DNA of 6,465 nt from Deltaproteobacteria bacterium (GTDB lineage: Bacteria; Desulfobacterota; DSM-4660; Desulfatiglandales; B25-G16): NCBI GenBank assembly GCA_020355145.1, contig CP070660.1, positions 631,010 through 637,474 on the forward strand. The letters are read 5' to 3'. The notes below the pieces were generated by a model. The model saw nothing but the letters and a program-made list of their open reading frames with translations, was not told the DNA's origin and did no database searches. Below, piece after piece: positions 1 through 5,861 of the stretch (position 1 is the stretch's first letter; each line of letters starts with the position of its first letter). Both the position numbers and the translations under genes were made by a program.

Positions 1-800
1 ATACTCACTACAGCAGACCGCGGTTTCAGTTGGTTTTTATATTCACCCTAGCCGCATTCATAACGACCTACGGCCTGGCCAAGGACATTAAAGCGGTTGA
101 GAAACCCCTTCCCTTCTCTCCTGGTGAAAAACTGACCTTTCAGGTTAAATGGAGTTTTATACCGGCCGGAGAGGCCGTTCTCGAGGTGCTCCCGATAGAA
201 ACCGTAAATGGTGTTAGATCCCACCATTTTGTGATGACCGCCAAGACCTATCCATTTATAGATCTCTTCTATAAGGTCCGCAACAGGATAGATGCCTATA
301 CTGACATAGGGATGACCCACTCAATCCTATACAAGAAACACAACCGAGGGAAAAACAAAAGAGATGTCATCGTGAATTTCAATTGGGCGAGACAAGAGGC
401 CCAGTATTCAAATTTTGGAAGTAAGAAAAGGCCCATTTCCCTATTACCTGGCTCCTTTGACCCGTGGTCCGTCTTTTATGCCTTTCGCCTTCATGACCTA
501 AAGGTGAATATGAGGATCAAGGCCCCGGTAACTGATGGAAAAAAATGTGTAATTGGGGAGGCAAGGGTCGTAAAAAGGGAAAAAATCCAGTTGCCAAGCG
601 GAGCTTATGATACCTATCTAGTGGAGCCTAACTTAAAGCATATCGGCGGTGTATTTGAGAAAAGTAAAGACGCTAAACTCAAGATATGGGTCACAGCAGA
701 TACCCTACGGATTCCAGTTAGGGTAAAGAGTAAGGTAATAGTTGGAAGTTTTGTGGCAGAAATCATCTCAGCTGAAAAAATCGCCCCACCTATACCTTAA
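1..800 (+). CDS. DUF3108 domain-containing periplasmic protein, 5' end cut by window
   Basis: This is an exported protein of the DUF3108 family, which has no firmly established biochemical role. The family opening is visible as FSPGEKLTFQVKW followed by AGEAVLEV. Later hallmarks are the LPGSFDPWSVFYAFRL segment and a C-terminal strand pattern, RIPVRVKSKVIVGSF. The frame is open to the first base of the window with no stop. A TTG at 30 could serve as a start, but it would remove the positively charged n-region (SRPRFQ) just before the hydrophobic stretch LVFIFTLAAFITTYGLA. I therefore infer that the real start lies upstream and that this is a signal peptide, with likely cleavage after GLA. The codon phase begins at base 3 and the gene ends with TAA at 798-800. 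Family assignment is confident; function is unknown. It is 137 bases from greA, which appears to have its own promoter. Confidence 0.82.
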   Translation, partial: THYSRPRFQLVFIFTLAAFITTYGLAKDIKAVEKPLPFSPGEKLTFQVKWSFIPAGEAVLEVLPIETVNGVRSHHFVMTAKTYPFIDLFYKVRNRIDAYTDIGMTHSILYKKHNRGKNKRDVIVNFNWARQEAQYSNFGSKKRPISLLPGSFDPWSVFYAFRLHDLKVNMRIKAPVTDGKKCVIGEARVVKREKIQLPSGAYDTYLVEPNLKHIGGVFEKSKDAKLKIWVTADTLRIPVRVKSKVIVGSFVAEIISAEKIAPPIP

Positions 801-821
801 AACGCCGATAGATCCAGCAGC

Positions 822-842
822 GTAAACAGTGCGTAAAAGTGC
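822..842. repeat. Short imperfect tandem repeat
   Basis: GTAAACAGTGC (822-832) is followed directly by GTAAAAGTGC (833-842), which differs by one missing base. It lies between the DUF3108 stop codon and the greA promoter. It may be chance or a remnant of local duplication; no function can be assigned. Confidence 0.4.
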
Positions 843-857
843 CCTGTAAATAACCGT

Positions 858-886
858 TTGACGGCTTACATTAAAGATGATAATCT
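858..886 (+). promoter_or_regulatory. Candidate sigma70-type promoter of greA
   Basis: TTGACG at 858-863 matches the -35 consensus at five of six bases. A 17-base spacer leads to TAATCT at 881-886, a weaker -10. An overlapping alternative -10, GATAAT at 879-884, matches five of six bases but has only a 15-base spacer. Transcription would begin near 891-893, about 45 bases before the greA start codon. The position in the gap and the good -35 support it; no experimental evidence is available. Confidence 0.5.
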
Positions 887-890
887 TAAT

Positions 891-917
891 GCCTAAAATC
901 AAGGCTTGATTTAGGGC
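891..917 (+). other. Hairpin in the greA leader
   Basis: The arms at 891-902 and 906-917 are complementary around a three-base loop (GGC). Seven base pairs are continuous next to the loop, then come one mismatch, one G-T wobble and three G-C pairs. It ends four bases before the ribosome binding site and starts at or near the predicted transcription start, so it would form the 5' end of the mRNA. There is no T-run after it, so it is not a normal intrinsic terminator. A role in mRNA stability or translation control is inference. Confidence 0.5.
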
Positions 918-924
918 CCAGGGG

Positions 925-929
925 AAGGA
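925..929 (+). promoter_or_regulatory. Ribosome binding site of greA
   Basis: AAGGA lies 8 bases before the ATG at 938, which fixes this start. The nearby upstream hairpin leaves it single-stranded by only about 7 bases. Confidence 0.75.
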
Positions 930-937
930 CACTGTTC

Positions 938-1408
938 ATGATAGATAAGGTACCAATTACAAGAGAGGGGTTGGAAAAACTAAAACAGGAATTGCACATT
1001 ATTCTCACTGGTGAGCGGCCCAGGAATATCAAGGCTATTGAAGAGGCAAGATCTCATGGGGATCTAAATGAAAACGCGGAGTACCATGCGGCCAAGGAAA
1101 GACAGTCCTTTCTAGAGGCAAAGATAAATGAACTGGAGATGGCAATCAACAGATCAGAGGTAATTGAGATAGATAATGAGCAAACCGAGAAGATCTTCTT
1201 CGGCAAGAGGGTAGAGCTGAGAAACATCATCAACAACCAAAATATAGTATATCAGCTGGTTGGGCCTTATGAGTCTGACCCTGAGAATGGCAAGATATCG
1301 GTTACCTCTCCTTTGGGAAAGGCCCTTATTGGCAAGGAAGAGGGAGATACCATCAAGGTAAAAACCCCCACTGGTGTCCAGGAGTTCGAGATCTTGGAAA
1401 TAAAGTAG
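938..1408 (+). CDS. greA: Transcription elongation factor GreA
   Basis: GreA binds the secondary channel of RNA polymerase and stimulates cleavage of backtracked RNA, freeing stalled elongation complexes in the cytoplasm. The 156-residue product is close to the usual length of about 158. Residues 1-75 form the N-terminal coiled coil, starting with the typical VPITREGLEKLKQEL. The tip motif HGDLNENAEYHAA (40-52) carries the acidic residues D42 and E45, which correspond to D41 and E44 of the E. coli protein that hold the catalytic magnesium. The C-terminal FKBP-like domain (about 80-156) contains ISVTSPLGKALIGKEEGD, typical of the family. ATG at 938 has an AAGGA site 8 bases upstream. It seems to be a single-gene transcript, with a promoter at 858-886 and a terminator-like hairpin just after the stop. 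It converges with mtaB. Confidence 0.97.
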   Translation: MIDKVPITREGLEKLKQELHIILTGERPRNIKAIEEARSHGDLNENAEYHAAKERQSFLEAKINELEMAINRSEVIEIDNEQTEKIFFGKRVELRNIINNQNIVYQLVGPYESDPENGKISVTSPLGKALIGKEEGDTIKVKTPTGVQEFEILEIK

Positions 1409-1413
1409 ATACC

Positions 1414-1448
1414 CACGGGCTCACGCCCGTGCTCCTCTGCTTGTTTTT
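1414..1448. terminator. Terminator-like hairpin between convergent genes
   Basis: CACGGGC (1414-1420) and GCCCGTG (1425-1431) form a perfect 7-bp GC-rich stem with a TCAC loop, 5 bases after the greA stop. On the plus strand five T bases follow at 1444-1448, but about 12 bases after the stem, which is farther than in a standard intrinsic terminator. On the minus strand the sequence after the stem is only moderately T-rich. Placement between the convergent 3' ends of greA and mtaB supports a shared terminator, with efficiency unclear. Confidence 0.5.
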
Positions 1449-1462
1449 GATAGGTTTCTTAA

Positions 1463-2776
1463 CTAATCCACTAATTGCTGACCAGCAACCCCCTCTTCTG
1501 TTACACCCTCTGCCCTTACCTTTACGATTCTGTTTTTAATAAGACTATTAGAAGGAAACGCAAACCTAACATAATTGTCGCTCAGGCCCCTGATCAGGTT
1601 TCTATGTCCAGGTACCCATCCCTCGGTTAGAACAGGAAAGATCTCACCAATTAACCCCTCCCGGAAGACCCTTCTCTTTTCCTTGTCAAGACACCTTAAG
1701 AGAAAGGCCCTCTCTCTAATCCTTTTACTATCAAGTTGACCAGGGAATCTTGCCGCAGTAGTCCCCTCTCTTCTTGAGTAAGGGAACACGTGTAGATAGC
1801 TTATAGGGAAGTCTTTTAAAAGATCAAAGGTATTATTGAATGCCCGGTTGCTTTCTCCAGGAAAGCCAACCAAGACATCAACTCCTATAGAAACCCTTGG
1901 GACAATGCGATTTATATCATTTATTACCCTGATGAACATCCTGGCCGTATAGTGCCTATTCATCCTCCTTAAGACCTCATCATCACCGCTTTGTAAAGAG
2001 ATATGAAGGTGGGGGCAAAGCCGATCATGGCTGGCTATCAATTCAATCAACCCCAGTTCTATCTCTGTTGGCTCGAGTGAGCTGAGCCTTATCCTTGGTT
2101 TGTATCTATTCTTGCCAATCTCGATTAGTAACTTGGTTAAGTTTATGTCATTGTTGAGATCTGAGCCATACCTCCCAAGGTGAATCCCTGCCAGTACAAC
2201 CTCCTTATAGCCATTTGCCTCTAATCCCTTAAGTATCCTGAAAACCTCATCTGGTTCAAGGCTCCTAAGGGGCCCCCGGGCCATGGGAACAATGCAGTAA
2301 GAGCAGGAGGATTCACACCCGTCCTGTATCTTCAAAAACGCCCTGGTTCTATCTGAAAAACCCCTAATAGGAATCCCTTCAAAAGGGGTAGAACCCCAGA
2401 AGTCCTCCTTTAGAATAAGGGGCGGACTATGGTGACTGGCCTTTACCAAAAGCCATGGAAGAGAGCCCTTTCCCTTATTTCCTGCAATCAGATCTACCCC
2501 ATTAATCTTAGATAATTCATCGGGAAAGACCTGTCCATAGCATCCGATAACAGCAATAATGGCCTCAGGGTTTTCCCTAATAGCCCTTCTTATAGCCTGT
2601 CTGGATTGATAGCCTGCCTTGGCTGTGACTATACAGGTATCTATGACTACTAACTCTGCCTCCCTATCCTGATTGGCCTTTTGGCAGCCCATATTTATCA
2701 ATGATTCCTCAATAAAGGCAGATTCGTATTGGTTTACCTTGCAACCGAGGGTGATGATCTTAAAAGATTTTGACAT
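1463..2776 (-). CDS. mtaB: tRNA t6A37 methylthiotransferase MtaB (MiaB family)
   Basis: This radical-SAM enzyme adds a methylthio group to N6-threonylcarbamoyladenosine at position 37 of ANN-decoding tRNAs, giving ms2t6A. Domains are in the standard order. The N-terminal UPF0004 domain (about 4-120) has C12 in TLGCKVNQYES, C48 in DTCIVT and C79 in IGCYGQ, which ligate the auxiliary [4Fe-4S] cluster. The radical-SAM core has the CxxxCxxC triad C154, C158 and C161, then GIHLGRYG (197-204), RLSSLEPTEI (230-239) and HISLQSGDDEVLRRM (258-272). A TRAM-like tail follows (about 368-437). The TLGCKVNQYES start and PYSRREGTTA motif point to MtaB rather than MiaB or RimO. Length of 437 residues is normal. 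ATG at 2776 has only a weak site, AAAGAGA (2787-2793), 10 bases upstream. It is the last gene of the minus-strand cluster, 60 bases after the aminotransferase. Confidence 0.94.
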   Translation of the reverse strand: MSKSFKIITLGCKVNQYESAFIEESLINMGCQKANQDREAELVVIDTCIVTAKAGYQSRQAIRRAIRENPEAIIAVIGCYGQVFPDELSKINGVDLIAGNKGKGSLPWLLVKASHHSPPLILKEDFWGSTPFEGIPIRGFSDRTRAFLKIQDGCESSCSYCIVPMARGPLRSLEPDEVFRILKGLEANGYKEVVLAGIHLGRYGSDLNNDINLTKLLIEIGKNRYKPRIRLSSLEPTEIELGLIELIASHDRLCPHLHISLQSGDDEVLRRMNRHYTARMFIRVINDINRIVPRVSIGVDVLVGFPGESNRAFNNTFDLLKDFPISYLHVFPYSRREGTTAARFPGQLDSKRIRERAFLLRCLDKEKRRVFREGLIGEIFPVLTEGWVPGHRNLIRGLSDNYVRFAFPSNSLIKNRIVKVRAEGVTEEGVAGQQLVD

Positions 2777-2836
2777 CTTATATTAATCTCTTTATCCAGC
2801 CTCCATCAAGAAGCCTGGCCAGGGGTTATCGCCAAC

Positions 2837-4018
2837 CTATCTATATTTCTCCATTACCCGGGCAAAACCAGGCAGTGCCCTTTCAATTGTCCTGTCTTCC
2901 ACACAGTAAGCAATCCTGAAATACCCAGGGCCGCCAAAACCTGATCCTGGCACTGTAAGAATATTCTCCTCTTGTAAAGAGCGGACAAACGCCACATCAT
3001 CTGGGATAGGAGTTTCAGGAAAAAGGTAAAAGGTCCCTCCTGGCATGGTAAAGGTATAGCCAGCCGCATCCAGACCCTTACAGAGAATATCTCTTTTTCG
3101 CTGATATTCCGTTACATCAACACTATCCTCCAAGACAAGAGGTATCAACCGTTGCATCAAGGCCGGGGCATTCACATAACCAAGGATTCTATTGCACAGA
3201 ATAAGCCCCTCTATGATGATATCCTTATCAGTAATTAGGGGATGAACAGCGATATATCCGATCCTTTCCCCGGCTAGAGAGAGGTCCTTTGAAAATGATG
3301 TTACCAAAAAACTCTCTCTATATGAATCGAAGATAAAGGGACATATCAAACCATTATAGATGATCTTCCTATATGGTTCATCTGATATCAGGTAGATCAG
3401 TCTGCCATATCTTTGGCTGTATTGGGTTAAAAGTTGCCCCACTTGAGTCAGTTCATCCTTCCCGTAAACACTCCCTGTTGGATTGTTAGGGTTGTTTATC
3501 AACACCGCTTTAGTATTGGGACCTATAGCCCCTTCAATGGTCAAGAGATCCAGGGAAAAGTCGGGATTGGTATTGACAGTCTTTGGGATGCCACCATAGT
3601 TATCTACGTAAAAATCGTATTCCACAAAATAGGGTGCTGGGATAATTACCTCATCTCCTGGATTTAGGATAGTCTTCAGAACCACATTCAAGGCCCCACC
3701 TGCTCCCACTGTCATAACTATATCATTAGGTCCAAAGGATAGGCTATTTGGATCGCTCAGATAATCAGCTACGGCCTCACGTGTTTTAACAAATCCAGCA
3801 TTAGACATATATCTATGCATGCCTAAAGAGTTATCAGAAACCACTTCCTTTAAGATGGCTTTAACCTTGGCCGGGGGTTCAAGGTTTGGGTTGCCCAAGC
3901 TAAAATCAAAGACATTCTCAGGGCCATATCTTTCCTTTCTGAGGGCACCCTCTTCAAACATCTTCCTTATCCATGAGGCCTTCTCAATTGAGCCTCTAAT
4001 CTTTTTAGAAACGGACAT
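2837..4018 (-). CDS. PLP-dependent aminotransferase, class I/II (aspartate aminotransferase fold)
   Basis: This is a cytosolic fold-type I aminotransferase that moves an amino group between an amino acid and a 2-oxo acid. The 393-residue product has all key residues: a GAGGALN cofactor-phosphate loop (105-111), NNPNNPTG (175-182) with N179, D213 and Y216 in SDEPYRK, the Schiff-base lysine K244 in SFSKDLSLAGERIGY, R252 nearby, and R368 in YFRIAY, the usual carboxylate-binding arginine. The opening (SWIRKMFEEGALRKERYGPENVFDFSLGNPN) resembles the uncharacterised PRK06836-type group. The preferred substrate cannot be read from the sequence; aspartate, aromatic amino acids or alanine are all possible. 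ATG at 4018 has AAGGAG at 4029-4034, 10 bases upstream. It lies 40 bases after the PilZ gene and 60 before mtaB, so it is probably co-transcribed with both, although no pathway link is evident. Confidence 0.93.
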   Translation of the reverse strand: MSVSKKIRGSIEKASWIRKMFEEGALRKERYGPENVFDFSLGNPNLEPPAKVKAILKEVVSDNSLGMHRYMSNAGFVKTREAVADYLSDPNSLSFGPNDIVMTVGAGGALNVVLKTILNPGDEVIIPAPYFVEYDFYVDNYGGIPKTVNTNPDFSLDLLTIEGAIGPNTKAVLINNPNNPTGSVYGKDELTQVGQLLTQYSQRYGRLIYLISDEPYRKIIYNGLICPFIFDSYRESFLVTSFSKDLSLAGERIGYIAVHPLITDKDIIIEGLILCNRILGYVNAPALMQRLIPLVLEDSVDVTEYQRKRDILCKGLDAAGYTFTMPGGTFYLFPETPIPDDVAFVRSLQEENILTVPGSGFGGPGYFRIAYCVEDRTIERALPGFARVMEKYR

Positions 4019-4058
4019 TGACTCTTCTCTCCTTTAGTAGGTTCCAATCCTTCTTTTA

Positions 4059-4778
4059 CTACTCTAACCCGGAACTTTTCCGAGAAATAATACGCTCTAT
4101 CTTTCTAATTGTGGCTGCCAAAAAGGCGCTATCCTTGGTCGACAATTCCAGGAATTTAACTCCCATAAACTCAATTCCAGAAAACCCGGCCTTTCGAAAC
4201 TTACGTACCACCTCTACTAATGGCCTGATTATCCTTTCTCCATTAAAGTCAAGGGTAATGTGAAATCTATCTCCCGGCTTCAGGGCCAGTAGATGAGGCG
4301 ATTTAGGATATGAAAAATGCACTCCACCTTGGGAAATGTCGATGATGGGTAATGATCCTTTATGCCCTGCAATCCAAAGGACGATAGCGTATTGTCTTAT
4401 GGGTTTCAAACGATAAGAAAAACGGAAGTTACGTTCATATAGGCATCCGGGATAAGACAGACGAATAGCCTGAACTTCATCTCCTTTAGATAGAACATAT
4501 TTGGTTATCAGATCTTGGATCGTGGTGTGAAAGGCATAACGTGAGGGCTCATCTGCCGGCGTAGGATGCCAGAGAAAAGCGGCCTCAGCTTTAGCTTCTA
4601 CCATGGATCTTAAGACCGGTGGTCGTGTCTGGGCAACAAGAAAATATCCCCCTTTTGGATACACATTATAGATGATAGTACCTCTTACATCCAACCGATG
4701 CTCCTGTTCAAACTCCGAAAAAACAAGCTCAATATGACGGGCAGGCAGAATAACATGTCCTAAATCCGGTTTAGGCAC
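4059..4778 (-). CDS. PilZ domain-containing c-di-GMP receptor
   Basis: This is a cytosolic protein of 239 residues with a C-terminal PilZ domain, the fold that binds cyclic di-GMP. The N-terminal part (about 10-112) is a predicted beta-rich domain with IIYNVYPKGGYFLVAQT and RYAFHTTIQDLI, resembling the PilZN/YcgR-type partner domain. The PilZ domain (about 113-225) has both ligand motifs: RxxxR as R119 and R123 in FRFSYR, and DxSxxG as D147, S149 and G152 in DISQGG. A C-terminal helix (about 213-234), ending in IRKIERIISRK, is common in such proteins. The start is GTG at 4778: the preceding in-frame codon is TAG, and AGGAG lies 9 bases upstream. It is first in the minus-strand cluster and divergent from another PilZ-type gene. 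c-di-GMP binding is expected from the motifs; the partner is unknown and could be the pilus motor, flagella or transcription. Confidence 0.88.
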   Translation of the reverse strand: MPKPDLGHVILPARHIELVFSEFEQEHRLDVRGTIIYNVYPKGGYFLVAQTRPPVLRSMVEAKAEAAFLWHPTPADEPSRYAFHTTIQDLITKYVLSKGDEVQAIRLSYPGCLYERNFRFSYRLKPIRQYAIVLWIAGHKGSLPIIDISQGGVHFSYPKSPHLLALKPGDRFHITLDFNGERIIRPLVEVVRKFRKAGFSGIEFMGVKFLELSTKDSAFLAATIRKIERIISRKSSGLE

Positions 4779-4787
4779 CTAATCTTG

Positions 4788-4792
4788 CTCCT
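4788..4792 (-). promoter_or_regulatory. Ribosome binding site fixing a GTG start
   Basis: AGGAG on the minus strand is 9 bases before the GTG at 4778. A TAG codon directly precedes that GTG in frame, so no longer product is possible, and the site supports GTG as the start rather than any later codon. Confidence 0.75.
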
Positions 4793-4853
4793 AAATGAGA
4801 TTCCTGGTCAACTCTTCCCTCATCAAACCTCTGCTTTTACCCCTCTTGCCTGA

Positions 4854-4882
4854 TTTACTGCATAATTTATCTTAAGTATAAT
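4854..4882 (+). promoter_or_regulatory. Candidate sigma70-type promoter for the YcgR-like gene
   Basis: TTTACT at 4854-4859 matches the -35 consensus at four of six bases. A 17-base spacer is followed by a perfect TATAAT at 4877-4882. Transcription would begin near 4889, giving a leader of about 180 bases before the ATG at 5068. It overlaps the opposing promoter candidate at 4875-4903. Confidence 0.5.
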
Positions 4883-4903
4883 AAACATTCAAATATTCAG
4901 CAA
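4875..4903 (-). promoter_or_regulatory. Candidate sigma70-type promoter for the PilZ-aminotransferase-mtaB cluster
   Basis: On the minus strand, TTGCTG (4898-4903) is followed by a 17-base spacer and TATACT (4875-4880), which matches the -10 consensus at five of six bases. The -35 matches at three of six. Transcription would begin near 4868, about 90 bases before the GTG at 4778. Its -10 shares four base pairs with the -10 of the plus-strand promoter. Confidence 0.42.
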
Positions 4904-4950
4904 TCTCTTTTAAGGTGTGACTATAATAAGTTTAAGCCCTAAATATTGCC

Positions 4951-4967
4951 TCATCTAGATTAGATGA
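4951..4967. repeat. Perfect inverted repeat, possible operator or leader hairpin
   Basis: TCATCTA and TAGATGA flank a GAT centre, giving a perfect 17-bp element with 7-bp arms. It lies downstream of the plus-strand promoter candidate and about 100 bases before the ATG at 5068. It could bind a dimeric regulator as DNA or fold as an RNA hairpin. No T-run follows, so it is not a terminator. AT-rich sequence makes a chance occurrence possible. Confidence 0.4.
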
Positions 4968-5067
4968 ATGTTTTTCAAAGGTCGCCATCAATTTATACTC
5001 AAGAATTTTCAATCCATGCCGATTAGTACATGTTATAAGCCTGAGTGTCTTAAGGGTTAGAAGCTCA

Positions 5068-5784
5068 ATGAGGTGGCACCTATTAAAAGATAAAGGTAAA
5101 ATTACGAGGATAATCGACTATCTAATTCATGAACAAATAGAAATTAAGGTCCGAATTGAGGGGGAAGAGACCAAATATTCCTCTAGATTTATTGAAATCG
5201 TGCCGGGTTCCAATCGAGGGGATGTCTCTGTATCGAGTGATAAAGCCCCTGAACTGGTAATGGATAAATTGGTTCCAGATAGGGGTAACGGCGTCATCCA
5301 GCAATTTCCTAATGTGGGTGTTGAGGTTTTGACCGATAAATATCTTTGCCGGTTCTACACAAAATATATCTGTGGAAACAATGCCTCTTACCCCTATTAT
5401 GGCCTCATGATAAGCTTCCCTGAATTCCTTGAGTCAGAAGAGAAAAGAAAAGACGAGAGAGCCACACTTGAATCCCCGGAAGTTATTTCCGCCATGTTTA
5501 CTTTGGTTACGGGACCTAAAAAGTATCAATCATATGAATTGAATATCCTTGACTATTCCAATCACCGCGTTGGCCTACTAGTTACAGAAAAGGATTCCAA
5601 TTTACTTCAAAGGCTCAACCTGGGGGACAGAATACCCGAAATAACAATTTTTGCGGAACCTGGCCTAATGCATATGGATGGTACTTTAAGACACAAGACA
5701 AGAATAGAGGATGGAAAACGTAGAGGCAGCTACATTCTTGGTATTGAATCAAATACTATAATAGGAACTATAATAAAGGAATGA
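5068..5784 (+). CDS. YcgR-like PilZ protein with a degenerate c-di-GMP motif
   Basis: The 238-residue product has the two-domain layout of YcgR-type proteins, which in other bacteria couple c-di-GMP to flagellar or pilus motors. Residues about 12-118 look like the beta-rich YcgR N-terminal domain (KVRIEGEETKYSSRFIEI through YYGLMISFP). The linker has RxxxR as R127 and R131 in EKRKDERA. The PilZ barrel (about 132-235) has DYSNHRVG (162-169) where DxSxxG is expected: D162 and S164 are kept, but Arg167 replaces the Gly, or two residues have been inserted before Gly169. Binding may therefore be altered or lost. No signal peptide or membrane segment is visible. ATG at 5068 has AAGGG at 5052-5056, 11 bases upstream, a weak site. 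The frame is open back to 4936 but has no ATG there. It lies 77 bases before the pilus-type ATPase gene and may share its transcript. The PilZ call rests on motif order and is less firm than for the divergent neighbour. Confidence 0.72.
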   Translation: MRWHLLKDKGKITRIIDYLIHEQIEIKVRIEGEETKYSSRFIEIVPGSNRGDVSVSSDKAPELVMDKLVPDRGNGVIQQFPNVGVEVLTDKYLCRFYTKYICGNNASYPYYGLMISFPEFLESEEKRKDERATLESPEVISAMFTLVTGPKKYQSYELNILDYSNHRVGLLVTEKDSNLLQRLNLGDRIPEITIFAEPGLMHMDGTLRHKTRIEDGKRRGSYILGIESNTIIGTIIKE

Positions 5785-5818
5785 GGTCTCGAATTCCTAT
5801 GGACCCTGATACCGACCC

Positions 5819-5834
5819 TATCTGGAAACAGATA
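5819..5834 (+). other. Hairpin with a GAAA tetraloop upstream of the ATPase gene
   Basis: TATCTG (5819-5824) and CAGATA (5829-5834) form a perfect 6-bp stem closed by GAAA, a stable GNRA-type loop on a G-C pair. It sits 27 bases before the ATG at 5862. No T-run follows, so it is not an intrinsic terminator. It may shape the leader of the ATPase mRNA. Confidence 0.4.
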
Positions 5835-5861
5835 AACTGATCAACTCATTGCAACACGAAT

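Noticed and set aside
2814..2823. Palindrome CCTGGCCAGG between the aminotransferase and mtaB
   Set aside because: Ten bases with no loop cannot form a useful hairpin, and there is no T-run. It is too short to call a terminator or operator.
4036..4063. AGTAG / CTACT inverted repeat between the PilZ gene and the aminotransferase
   Set aside because: Only 5 bp with an 18-base loop, so it is not a convincing structure or terminator within the operon.
4922..4927. A second perfect TATAAT on the plus strand
   Set aside because: No acceptable -35 hexamer is found at 16 to 18 bases upstream and there is no proper extended -10. In AT-rich sequence it is probably chance.
4779..5067. Possible c-di-GMP riboswitch in the divergent region
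   Set aside because: Given the c-di-GMP genes I looked for the GEMM-type conserved core on both strands and did not see it.
5781..5840. A 19-codon reading frame starting at an ATG that overlaps the stop of the YcgR-like gene (ATGA)
   Set aside because: The AAGGA-like sequence abuts the ATG with no spacing, the peptide is very short and has no recognisable features. It is in the ATPase frame but ends at a TGA before that gene.
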